A stretch of 64,000 nucleotides of DNA from Ciona intestinalis (Eukaryota > Chordata > Ascidiacea > Phlebobranchia > Cionidae). Below the pieces are notes generated by a model. It was not told the origin of the DNA and did not search any database. It was given only the letters and a program-made list of their open reading frames with translations. Where the stretch lies: positions 124,001 to 188,000 of the forward strand of contig NW_004190441.2 in the NCBI RefSeq assembly GCF_000224145.3, given 5' to 3'. This document shows positions 10,701 to 20,000 of the stretch, piece after piece. Position numbers and translations under genes: made by a program. The first letter of the stretch is position 1, and the number at the start of each line of letters is the position of its first letter.

Positions 10701-12194
10701 CTTAGATAGTAGCAAAAGTTGATATATTGCGGTAAAAGTCGGTTATATGTTATGTTTAACTTTAACAGCAACACCTGCAAATAGAGAACAACTATTGATG
10801 TGGGTGTCGATAGCTCTTGGTATCAGCTTACTACTATGTATGATACTACTTGCTTTAAGTTGTTGGTGAGTGTTCTACACAGTGTATGAATATATTATGT
10901 GTATTATTGTTATATGCGGACAACTTTTCAAAATACAGAGGAGGCCGGAATAGTTAAGACACATATCTCTATAAAAACAAATCTAACTCATTGGTTGAAA
11001 TGTTTACTGACTATACTGCAGTGTAGGAAAATTAAAGATGTTTTGATAAATATATATTTAAAATACCAAGCATTGGGTTATTTATGTTAGAAGAAACTTA
11101 AAACAACTAAAACTTAGATTTATTTTTGATGAAAATATAATATACCTATAGCTATAGGACTTTATTGTAGCCTGAACTATTTTATAGGCTGGGCTATTTA
11201 TGTTATGAGAAGCTGAACTCACTTAACTTTAACAAATAAACAGGAAACTAAAGATGGCAACTAGTGGCTCCCAAATAGAACAACAGAAGCAAACAGATTC
11301 AAACCCTGATGGTTATAAGGGAATGGTTGACAACATAATTTACGACACTTCGCGAAATTAGGTTCATTTTAATTTATGTAAAAATTATTGTTAATCAAGA
11401 AATAAAAATCATTTTTTTAATTTGTGAAAGATTTTTTTGTACCTTATGTTTTCACATTAAAACAAACATTCTTTGGTGTATAAGCTGTTTATGAATGGGT
11501 TATCAGGAAATTACAAATGGAAAAGTATGTCTGCAATCGGACTTGATATATGTTCGCAACATTATTATTATATGTGCCAAACTTGGTAGTTTTATTAATA
11601 AATAAATTAGCGCAACAATCGCAGTGCAAAATTGGCACATTAAAAAATGTTACCCACAAAAAGTAACCATTCCATCTGACCCTGTCAATGCAATTTAGAC
11701 TTAAACTTACAACACAATATACCTTGATTGGAAACTTCGCTATCGGATGCATCTCCCTCCACCAATGTACCGGCTTCACTTTCCTCTGAGGACGCCACAT
11801 GTAACCTGAACGGGGCTCGACCTGGCCGCACCCAACCTAATATGGGGGAGGAATCCTCAGATAAACCTAATATTGAGTCAGCATTTTCAGTGTCATCGTT
11901 GTTCCCCCAATCTTCATCGGGGTTGTCTGAAGTAAGGTCAATTGTGCGTCGTTGGTTCGATAAATTGGACGATGACTCCCTTGAAGCTGAGTTCGCAGTC
12001 ACGTTGCTTATAAGCCATCTAACAGCACGCGTGGCTGCTTCGTTTTGTGGTAAATCATTGTCGGAAACCGTTACAATCGAAAATTGTCGATTCCTGCTTG
12101 TTTCAGGGACAGTAGATGGTTGGTTGGACAACGGGAACATCTCTTCATCATCAGAGGAATTATTATCTTCAACTAAACGTAGAAACGATGCCAT
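4756..12194 (-). CDS. RFWD3: RFWD3-like RING E3 ubiquitin ligase (N-terminal part; WD40 half not found)
   Basis: Exons (minus strand): 12194-11723, 5818-5296, 4917-4756. Phases agree (1, then 2). Exon 1 encodes an acidic, Ser-rich start beginning [20 protein letters not shown]. Exon 2 carries six 10-residue [10 protein letters not shown] repeats and [20 protein letters not shown]. Exon 3 completes the RING with [13 protein letters not shown] and CPQC, followed by [18 protein letters not shown]. This RING plus its following segment closely matches vertebrate RFWD3, the ligase acting on RPA and RAD51 at stalled forks. The RING spans about residues 313-365. Assigning exon 1 rests on position, strand, phase and composition rather than on similarity. 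Exon 3 ends at a good donor (AAA|GTAAGT), but I find no coiled-coil or WD40 exons in the 0.96 kb before the next gene, so this copy is truncated, rearranged or misassembled. Intron 1 (5.9 kb) holds an antisense gene. Confidence 0.75.
5551..5730 (-). repeat. Coding minisatellite, 6 x 30 bp, inside the RFWD3-like gene
   Basis: Six direct copies of a 30-bp unit. Four or five are identical and the copy at 5701-5730 is slightly changed. On the minus strand each unit encodes a 10-residue Pro-rich block ([10 protein letters not shown]). The length is a multiple of three, so copy-number change would keep the frame. Near-identity of the copies suggests recent expansion. Confidence 0.95.
5981..6617. 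repeat. Five tandem copies of a 130-131-bp repeat
   Basis: Copies start near 5981, 6111, 6242, 6373 and 6504. Each runs from AAAATCTGGGGTGACATTGT to AGACACCTAACAGCAGGGT. The last is cut short. A solo reverse-strand copy lies at about 25735-25880 and a fragment at about 10093-10110, so the unit is also dispersed. The array lies in the first intron of the RFWD3-like gene, just upstream of the antisense gene's start. Confidence 0.9.
6824..11361 (+). CDS. Unidentified type I membrane protein (receptor-like), nested antisense in the RFWD3-like intron
   Basis: Exons: 6824-6860, 7023-7247, 8343-8573, 10402-10485, 10769-10865, 11244-11361; 263 residues. Exon 1 encodes a signal peptide ([13 protein letters not shown]). 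Exons 2 and 3 encode two compact Cys-containing ectodomain units of 75 and 77 codons; exon 2 has C-x-V-I-E-D-E-N-C near its start and a CUB-like feel ([14 protein letters not shown]). Exon 4 is a Thr/Ser-rich, mucin-like stalk. Exon 5 encodes the membrane helix ([20 protein letters not shown]). Exon 6 is a short tail ending [10 protein letters not shown]. The first four introns are all phase 1, typical of shuffled extracellular modules. The Tyr motif is not a canonical ITIM because Ser follows at +3. I recognise no named family. The plan suggests a cell-surface recognition or adhesion molecule, but that is inference. A poly(A) signal lies at 11401. Confidence 0.8.
7316..7391. repeat. Three tandem copies of a ~24-bp unit
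   Basis: GTGATAAATAGAGCACA(G/A)CTACT is repeated three times in intron 2 of the receptor-like gene. No function is apparent. Confidence 0.85.
7392..8342. other. Intron of the receptor-like gene, mostly unremarkable
   Basis: AT-rich sequence without a supported gene. At 8190-8250 there is a worn, reverse-orientation fragment of the 98-bp repeat linked to the GTGGGTGATT junction seen next to SINE copies elsewhere. Confidence 0.5.
8574..10401. other. Long intron of the receptor-like gene, no gene seen
   Basis: About 1.8 kb with no convincing ORF on either strand. The only recognisable repeat is a short piece of the 130-bp unit (ACAATGTCACCCCAGATTTT) near 10093. Confidence 0.5.
11401..11406 (+). 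terminator. Poly(A) signal AATAAA of the receptor-like gene
   Basis: A canonical AATAAA 40 bp after the stop codon at 11359-11361. Confidence 0.6.
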
Positions 12195-12520
12195 TGGTAA
12201 AGATGTTGACTCCTTGTTGGAATGTTTAAAAAGTAAATTGTCCAGACAGCAGATTGCACTTTCAAACCATCATCATATATTATTTATATAGTCCATATAA
12301 ATATACCTATGTGTAAAACAGTTTATTTTAAACGAATTGTACAGTTCGCAAAAATTTAAACTTACTACATTTTTTTACACAGATTGAACCGTCATACCAA
12401 TATATATACCACCATACCGGCAATGCAAAATAGAGCGGTTTAAGTTTGTACAAGTGAAGAATCCGAGTGACTTTACGCTACTTCTTAGCGTAACATAACC
12501 GAATAATTCATATTTTCGAA

Positions 12521-12529
12521 TATGATAGC
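12521..12529. repeat. Target-site duplication, left copy
   Basis: TATGATAGC, identical to 14382-14390, directly abutting the foldback element ends. Confidence 0.85.
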
Positions 12530-14381
12530 GGACAACACTAAAAGGAGGGATAGAGGGACGGAGGGACAGAGGAAAACTGAGTACTAAAAGGAGGGAAGGG
12601 AGGGACGGAGGGAAAATACCGTTACTAAAAGGAGGGAAGGAAGCAAAATGGAGGGACGAAGGGAAACAAAAATTCCATGGCTTAAACCCTATGGGCGGAG
12701 GAACAGAGGGAAACTATTTTTTACCCAAAATAAGTGAAGGGACGGTAGGGAAACTGGTGGAGGGACGGTAGGGAAACTGGTGTAGGGACGGAGGGAAACT
12801 ATTTTTCGCCCAAAAAAGTGGAGTGACGGTAGGGAAACTGGTAGAGGGACGGAGGGAAACTATTTTTCGCCCAAAAAAAGTGGAGTGATGGTAGGGAAAC
12901 TGGTAGAGGGACAGAGGAAAACTATTTTTCGCCCCAAAAAAGTGGAGGGACGTAGGGAAACTGGTGGAGGGACGGAGGGAAACTATTTTTCGCCCAAAAA
13001 AAGTGGAGTGACGGTAGGGAAACTGGTAGAGGGACAGAGGAAAACTATTTTTCGCCCCAAAAAAGTGGAGTGACGGTAGGGAAACTGGTGGAGGGACGGA
13101 GGGAAACTATTTTTCGCCCAAAAAAAGTGGAGTGACGGTAGGGAAACTGGTAGAGGGACAGAGGAAAACTATTTTTCGCCCCAAAAAAGTGGAGTGACGT
13201 AGGGAAACTGGTAGAGGGACGGAGGGAAACTATTTTTCGCCCAAAAAAAGTGGAGTGATGGTAGGGAAACTGGTAGAGGGACAGAGGAAAACTATTTTTC
13301 GCCCCAAAAAAGTGGAGGGACGTAGGGAAANNNNNNNNNNNNNNNNNNNNNNNNNNNNNNNNNNNNNNNNNNNNNNNNNNCCTCTACCAGTTTCCCTCTG
13401 TTCCTCCACTTATTTTCGGTAAAAATTAGTTTCCCTCCGTCCCTCCACCAGTTTCCCTACCGTCCCTCCACTTATTTCAGGCGAAAAATTAGTTTCCCTC
13501 CTTCCCTCCACCAGTTTCCCTACCGTCCCTCCACTTATTTTAGGCGAAAAATTAGTTTCCCTTCGTCCCTACACCAGTTTCCCTACCGTTCCTCCACTTT
13601 TTTTAGGCAAAAATAGTTTTCCTCCGTTCCTTCACCATTTCCCTACCGTCCCTCCACCATTTCCCTACCGTCCCTCCACTTATTTTGGGCTAAAAATTAG
13701 TTTCCCTCCGTCCCTCCACCAGTTTCCCTACCGTCCCTCCACTTATTTTCGGTAAAAATTAGTTTCCCTCCGTCCCTCCACCAGTTTCCCTACCGTCCCT
13801 CCACTTATTTCAGGTAAAAATTAGTTTCCCTCCTTCCCTCCACCAGTTTCCCTACCGTCCCTCCACTTATTTCAGGTAAAAATTAGTTTCCCTTCGTCCC
13901 TCTACAAGTTTCCCTCCGTTCCTCCACTTATTTTAGGTAAAAATTAGTTTCCCTCCGTTCCTTCACCATTTCCCTCTGTCCCTCCACCATTTCCCTACCA
14001 TCCCTCCCTTTTTTTTGGGCGAAAAATAGTTTCCCTCCGTCCCTCCACCAGTTTCCCTACCGTCCCTTCACTTATTTTGGTAAAAATTAGTTTCCCTCCG
14101 TCCCTTCACCAGTTTCCCTACGTTCCTCCACTTATTTTAGGTAAAAAATTAGTTTCCCTCCGTTCCTCCACCATTTTCCTCTGTCCCTCCACCATTTCCC
14201 TACCATCCCTCCCTTATTTTGGGTAAAAAATAGTTTCCCTTCGTCCCTCCACCAGTTTAAGCAAAGGAATTATTGTTTTCCTCCGTCCCTCCATTTTGCT
14301 TCCTTCCCTCCTTTTAGTAACGGTATTTTCCCTCCTTCCCTCCGTCCCTCTGTCCCTCCATCCCTCCTTTTAGTGTTGTCC
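12530..14381. mobile_element. Foldback-type DNA transposon with minisatellite inverted arms
   Basis: The left arm (12530-13330) is made of tandem units of about 62 bp built from GTGGAGGGACGGTAGGGAAACTG and related blocks. The right arm (13381-14381) is the same material reverse-complemented. A 50-N assembly gap (13331-13380) sits at the junction. The outer ends are inverted repeats: the first 21 bases, GGACAACACTAAAAGGAGGG plus A, match the reverse complement of the last 21. The element is flanked by a perfect 9-bp direct repeat TATGATAGC (12521-12529 and 14382-14390). Long inverted arms made of short direct repeats, together with a 9-bp target duplication, are the hallmark of foldback elements (Drosophila FB, sea urchin TU). 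No transposase ORF is visible, though a core could be missing in the gap. Confidence 0.85.
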
Positions 14382-14390
14382 TATGATAGC
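14382..14390. repeat. Target-site duplication, right copy
   Basis: TATGATAGC, the matching partner of 12521-12529. Confidence 0.85.
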
Positions 14391-14562
14391 GAAGATCATG
14401 GTATTTTAGAACCAACGAGAAGAGAATTAGCAGCAAAACGACAGGCGCCAAACAGCACGCCATGGATAAAATGAATCCGAAATAGCGTCGGTTAAAAAGC
14501 GTGGCTGTTGCATCCAAACAAACACCGTGTTGGAGCCAAGGAGGATTGTTTACTATCACCAT
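14382..14562 (-). CDS. Unidentified membrane-protein ORF cut by the foldback insertion
   Basis: The ATG at 14562 has an in-frame TAA two codons upstream. It opens MVIVNNPPWLQHGVCLDATA and, after a short polar stretch, one hydrophobic helix (ILSMACCLAPVVLLLILFSL), then KYHDLRYH. This looks like a signal-anchor or first membrane segment of about 60 residues. The foldback element sits exactly where the ORF would continue. With the insertion ignored, the host frame stays open for roughly 47 more codons toward 12.37 kb, which may be chance. It is divergent from BHMT with 442 bp between the start codons, which supports a real promoter. I do not recognise the family. It could be a 5' exon of a larger gene, a small gene, or a pseudogene. 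Confidence 0.4.
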
Positions 14563-15004
14563 AAGTTAAACGTATTTCTCAATAAATTAGACCATAAGTC
14601 ACCCAAATGAATAAACTTGTTTTCAATATCTTAGAATTCTAGAACTCGTAAATAATTTTAACGAAACCGCGAATTTATTTCGTTCCGCTTCACCGATTAC
14701 TCGGCAAAACATATTCATAGACATCATATAAAACTGCACAAAACTACATTTGCTCGTGCACTCTTTTAAACTACTTTAAACAGTAATTTTACCATTTATT
14801 TAAATATTTACTTGCGATTTACACACACATTGTCCCATTGTATATCGTAATCACGTTCAAGTATAATGTACACGGTTCCTTGTTATGCAATGTAAAGTCA
14901 ATTCTGAAATGCCTCCAAGACGACTTCCGTTTACGCTTGCAACAGCATAAACATTGTGTTGTTTGTGTTTTGTTCTGAAGAATAAACATTGCAGTAAACT
15001 GAAC
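14563..15004. other. Divergent spacer upstream of BHMT
   Basis: 442 bp between the start codon of the minus-strand ORF and that of BHMT. It is AT-rich with no TATA box that I would commit to. It probably holds promoters for both sides. Confidence 0.4.
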
Positions 15005-16130
15005 ATGGACGGGGACACAAAGAAAAAACAGGGTGTTTTGGATCGGCTTAAACAAGGTCCCATAGTAGGCGATGGTAGCATGTGTATGACATTGGAAAAA
15101 AGAGGTTACTGCAGGGCTGGACCGTGGACGCCCGAATCTGTTTTGATCTACCCCGACGCCGTGAAGCAACTGCTTCGTGAATACGTTAGAGCTGGGGCTG
15201 ATGTTATACAAACCCCGTGCTTTTATTGCTCCGATGGGATGATTAAAAGAGGAGCGGGCGGGGAAGAAACCGTATCGTATACAACAGCGGCAATCAACGA
15301 GGCTGCTTGCAAACTTGCGCACGAAGTTGCGAGTGAAGGAGAGGTTTTAGTTTGTGGCGGATTGTCCCCTGTATTTCTTTCTCAAAGAAAGAGATTTCGA
15401 AAAGACCAGATTGGAATTCAAGGCTCAACTTGATGTGTTTATTAAATACAAAGTTGATTTTGTGTTGGCTGAGTTCTTCAGATGCGTTGAAGAAATTGAG
15501 ATATGTGTTGACGTAATGAAACGTGCGAACATACCTATTGCTTGTACAATGGCCCTTGGTCCACTAGGTGACCATAATGATGTTTCTGTGGAAGAATGTG
15601 CGATCAGGATGGCAAAATCTGGTGCTGATATCATTGGTATCAACTGCCTGTTTGATTTCGACACCTGCTTAAAAACTTTGAAGATAATGAAGGATGCTTT
15701 GGATGGTGAAGGCTTATCGACACCACTGATGTGCCAACCACTAGGTTGGAGGTGTCCGGAGGTTGAGAACACCAAGATGGGATATCTGGATCTTCCCGAA
15801 ACCCCCCTAGCTTTAGACCCACGCACAGCAACAAGGTTTGAGGTCCACAAGTTTACTCGGGCAGCATACAATCTTGGGGTGCGTTATATAGGTGGTTGTT
15901 GTGGTATGGAACCTCACCATATTAGGGCAATCGCTCACGAGCTTGCACCAGAAAGGAAGAGGAATCCACCCGCACAAGACATGTGCCCACCCCTCGGCTA
16001 CCTTCAATACAGTGGGCTATCTAATATTAAAACCAAAACATGTCCCAAGTATTGGAGTGACATGAAGCCTGGTAGTGGTCGGCCGTATAACCCAGCGTGC
16101 TCAATGGGTCAAGATGGACATTGGACCTGA
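15005..16130 (+). CDS. BHMT: Betaine-homocysteine S-methyltransferase, intronless, with one frame break
   Basis: Transfers a methyl group from betaine to homocysteine, giving dimethylglycine and methionine in the cytosol. The ATG at 15005 gives MDGDTKKKQGVLDRLKQGPI, aligning with the usual BHMT start; an in-frame ATG at 14954 is less likely. Signature segments are EKRGYCRAGPWTPES, the zinc ligand in GINCLFD and the Cys pair in YIGGCCGMEPHHIRAIA, then ASGRPYNP-like SGRPYNPACS near the end. One exon covers everything, but the frame shifts by one base between about 15375 and 15395, in TATTTCTTTCTCAAAGAAAG: the upstream frame carries VCGGLSPVF and the downstream frame carries KERDFEKTRLEF. The protein is otherwise intact, so a base-call or assembly error is more likely than decay. 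A poly(A) signal lies at 16265. Confidence 0.9.
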
Positions 16131-16264
16131 ATAAGTCATGTTCATGCTTTATATATAAGTATATTTGCACATACGTTCACGCTTATACATGTACAATTGC
16201 TCAGTTTGTTTCTGCTTTTACATCTTCAATCATATTGCTGGGTTTGGCTTTCGCTTACTATGGT

Positions 16265-16270
16265 AATAAA
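16265..16270 (+). terminator. Poly(A) signal AATAAA of BHMT
   Basis: A canonical hexamer 135 bp after the BHMT stop codon. Confidence 0.5.
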
Positions 16271-16675
16271 CAATGGGTTTAACTCACAATATCTAATTGA
16301 CTACATATACAGTGAATAGTTTTATACAGCATTAATGGAAACCAGTAATGTATTTTGCTAGTTAAGTGCAAATCACCAACTAAATACGACCCCAAAAATA
16401 CCTTTTTTACCAACACAAAAGTAAAATAACGGATTTGGTCTAAGAGAATAGTGCATAGAACAATAACTATGCACCTTACTCTATTACGTACAGGAATAAA
16501 ACTCAATCAGCACGAACCTTAGCAATAATTGTACCAGAACCGTTAAAAGTGTAAACATATTTATAGAGGTATTGGTTGATAAAGAAATTGTGCATTAAGT
16601 AATAAATCGTTTGAACCGAACATTTTGCATTTTACGTTGCACAACTTTAAAACTTTTAAAGACAATACATAATTT

Positions 16676-16945
16676 ATTTGTCCTCGCATAGCGGAGCAAC
16701 AACAGTCGTTATAACACAGGTGTTCTGTTTTATACACCTCGTGCCCGCTTACGAGTTGCTATGTACATAACTTATTTATTCTCGCATGGCGGGGCAACGA
16801 CAGTCGTTATAACACAGGTGTTCTGTTTTATACACCTCGTGCCCGCTTACGAGTTGCTACGTACGTAACTTATATATTCTCGCATGGCGGGTCAACATCA
16901 GTCGTTATAACACGAGTGTTCTGTTTTACACCTCGCAAACAATGA
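16676..16945 (-). repeat. 98-bp repeat, about 2.7 tandem copies (reverse orientation)
   Basis: The same unit as at 1-475 but inverted. It lies between the convergent BHMT and SLC18B1-like genes. Confidence 0.9.
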
Positions 16946-17072
16946 ATTGTTAAGTGCAGAATAGTTAAAATCCTTGTATACCCTTCAATATTGTTGAAAA
17001 CAATCTTTGCTTGTTTAAATAAACAAAGATATTGCAATACCGGATCACAGTTGTTTAATGTTGTTGATGCCA

Positions 17073-20000
17073 TTATACATCCGGAGCGTTGGGAAGCAAA
17101 CTTTCATATTCGCTGTTGGATTCCACGATGGTTGGTTTGCAACAACACCTTCGTATTATTCTTTCACTTATTTTAATGACCATCTGTCAAAATGTATAAA
17201 GTAAGGTAATTATAATCTGGTAAGCGTGCCACCCCAGTGGTACCTTATACCTTATATCTAAATTGTCAACCATACAATAATAATCAAAAAAAAGAATCAC
17301 CCACAAAGTTACATACGTGGTAACTCGTAAACGGCCACGAGGTGTATGAAACAGAACACCCGTGTTATAATGACTGCCAGTGCCCCGTCATGCGAGGATA
17401 AATAAGTTACATACATGGTAACTCGTAAGCGATCACAAGGTGTATAAAACAGAACACCCGTGTTATTAGACGCTTGTTGCCCCACCAGGCAAAGACAAAT
17501 AAGTTACATTCTAATATTACTTACCAATCCCAAGCAACACAATCCTAAAATTGCTGCCGTGTTTTCGAACCCAAACTTCCCGACAAGCAACCCCCCAAGC
17601 AGGGGACCTGATATATCACCCAGGGAGAACGCTGTGTTCCACAACCCTGACACCATCCCATATTGCGCAAGAAGACTTTCTTGGACTTTTAATTCACTGC
17701 AACAAAAAAATAGACGTAAATTTGTTAAAAGTTTACAAAAACAAATAATAATGTTCGGCTAATTATTATACAATAACTAACTTCAATTATTTTAATATGA
17801 TTTTTTACTACACATTATCCTTGTGCATACAAATACTACACTTACATTGTAAGGTTGCAGAATAGCATTAAACAAAGTTGAATAACATTAATATTGTAAA
17901 AATCATTTCATATTTATATTTAGCATACACCAATTAAATGAACCTTGCAGCATCCACCATATCGGTGAACGTTGGCATAAGCGCCGCTCCTGTAAAGCTT
18001 CCCTTCACACATATAGCTGCGTACAACAATGGTAGGGTTTGTTTCTCGATTCCAAACCATGACTTGAGCAATAATGCCGGCCCAATAAGAACCATAGCCA
18101 CAAATTCCCCCAAAGTCCCAATCTCCATCAAAAAGTTTTTCTTCCTATAAATATTGAAGTTATAATTCTTGCATAAGGCTACCAATAATCTAATGTTTAT
18201 AAATCTTTTGCTGTCTATTTCACAGCTAACCCATACAACGTATTGTTTTGTTCTATATGGGTGAGGTACTACAGTGAAGCACGCCATGGGACCTGGGATT
18301 TAGACCAGAGTTGGCCCATTACCCCAACATTGTATATGCACATTCTATTTTATATGGGTGAGGTTCTACAGTCCTGAAGTGTGCCTTTACCCTAACACCC
18401 AGGGTGATACAACCCATAAGTGACCACAGGGTTGGATCATTGTCTGTTATATTCTTGCCGAAGGAAACATACAAAACTATTATAACTACCTGCATACAAC
18501 TTACCATCTATCAGCAATATATCCCCATATTGGCGAGGTGATGCCATAACATAAACTTCCAATCAACATCGTAACTCCAACAATAACTGGAGACATGTCA
18601 AACTGCAAAAGTTTAAATAAATAATTTTTATGAATTGGTTGCCAACAATTTTATGAGTGCCATGGCAGGTGGGAGACAATTGTTGCATACAAGGTACCGA
18701 TAACAACTGTCATTGCCCCATGCGAAAATAAATATGAAAAATACCAAGAAAAAACAAACAAAATACCAATGTTACTATAATAAACCACCCCACTCACCTC
18801 ATCATTAAGGAAGGTATCCAGGTTTGAAGCAAAGAAACTGCTGAGGGTGAACATGATGATGATATCCAAGGTTGCGATCACTGCACTCGAGTGTTTTAAT
18901 AGTTGGAACGGAGAAACCGTCGCTACGTTGGAGTCGGCTGGAAAAGTGGAAGTTCATTCAAAATATTTTTCAATTATAATTTATTTTTGAAGTTCTACTG
19001 ACTATTAGAACTTGGCTATTTAGAATGTGTTTGTGTGGACGATTGTATATGTTTACTATGAATAAATATTCAAAACACTACGCATATATATGTATGTATC
19101 TACATTATAAAAAGGATTGTATAGTTTTGGTTCACTTACCAGAGCGGACCAATATCCTAACAGAGGATGGCTGCGTGGCAGTCTATGTTTTATAAATTCG
19201 CCCACACCACTAGTAAGTAAACCAAAATTGTTCGGTTACTTTTATAATTTAGGCGAACATGGATAAACTCATAGCGTTTTGAATGGATATTTGTAATCTG
19301 TTTTACTCTTAATTTGCCATGGAAAACCAGGTTCATATATTGTATGTAAATTTCATTTACAACATGACTAATAGGTTAGAATACTAAGTAACAACAATGT
19401 AATATATACCTGGTGAATAAGGTAGCAGATACCAACACACGACCATTAACACAAATTGTAACGAACTCAACACAATGAAGGGGGTCGCGTATCCACCATA
19501 CTAAATATAAAGAAAGTTAGATTGGAATCAATTATGTTGGTATATCACTAATAGAAACAAGATTGTTTTATTGGATGGCCACTACTGAAGTATTGAACAA
19601 AATATAACAAATTGTTAATTTATAAAATTCATAAATAGGACTGTAACTTTTTAAACCCAGTCAATTGACATGGATTTAAAAGACATCACATATCTAACTT
19701 TGTGGGTAGTTGATTATAAGTGTGTTTTTAATGTATGGCTGACAATATGGACAACCCATTAGGGGCCTTTAGGTTGAATGCAATTACAGTTAAGTGTCTT
19801 GCCCAAGGACACATATGCCCACAATGGTAGCAGCGAGGAGCCTTGAACCCGTAACCATCTGGTTAGTTCCATCCAACCCTACACACCTGGTACAATGCCC
19901 CTCCCACGAGAGGTCCCATCATCCCACCAATGCTGACTAATGTCTCGGACATCCCAACCACTGTGATAGAACGATCCTCAAATTCCTGGAAAATGATGGC

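Noticed and set aside
11329-11361. ITIM or ITSM in the tail of the receptor-like protein
   Set aside because: NIIYDTSRN has Ser at +3 after Tyr, where an ITIM needs a hydrophobic residue, and the ITSM consensus is not met.
12885-13073. Plus-strand ORF in the GA-rich array
   Set aside because: A by-product of the foldback arm repeat; no protein features.
15379-15395. A 17-bp GTATTTC...CAAAG 'intron' to explain the BHMT frame break
   Set aside because: Too short to splice, and its removal gives the wrong frame. A 34-bp alternative would delete the conserved VCGG motif.
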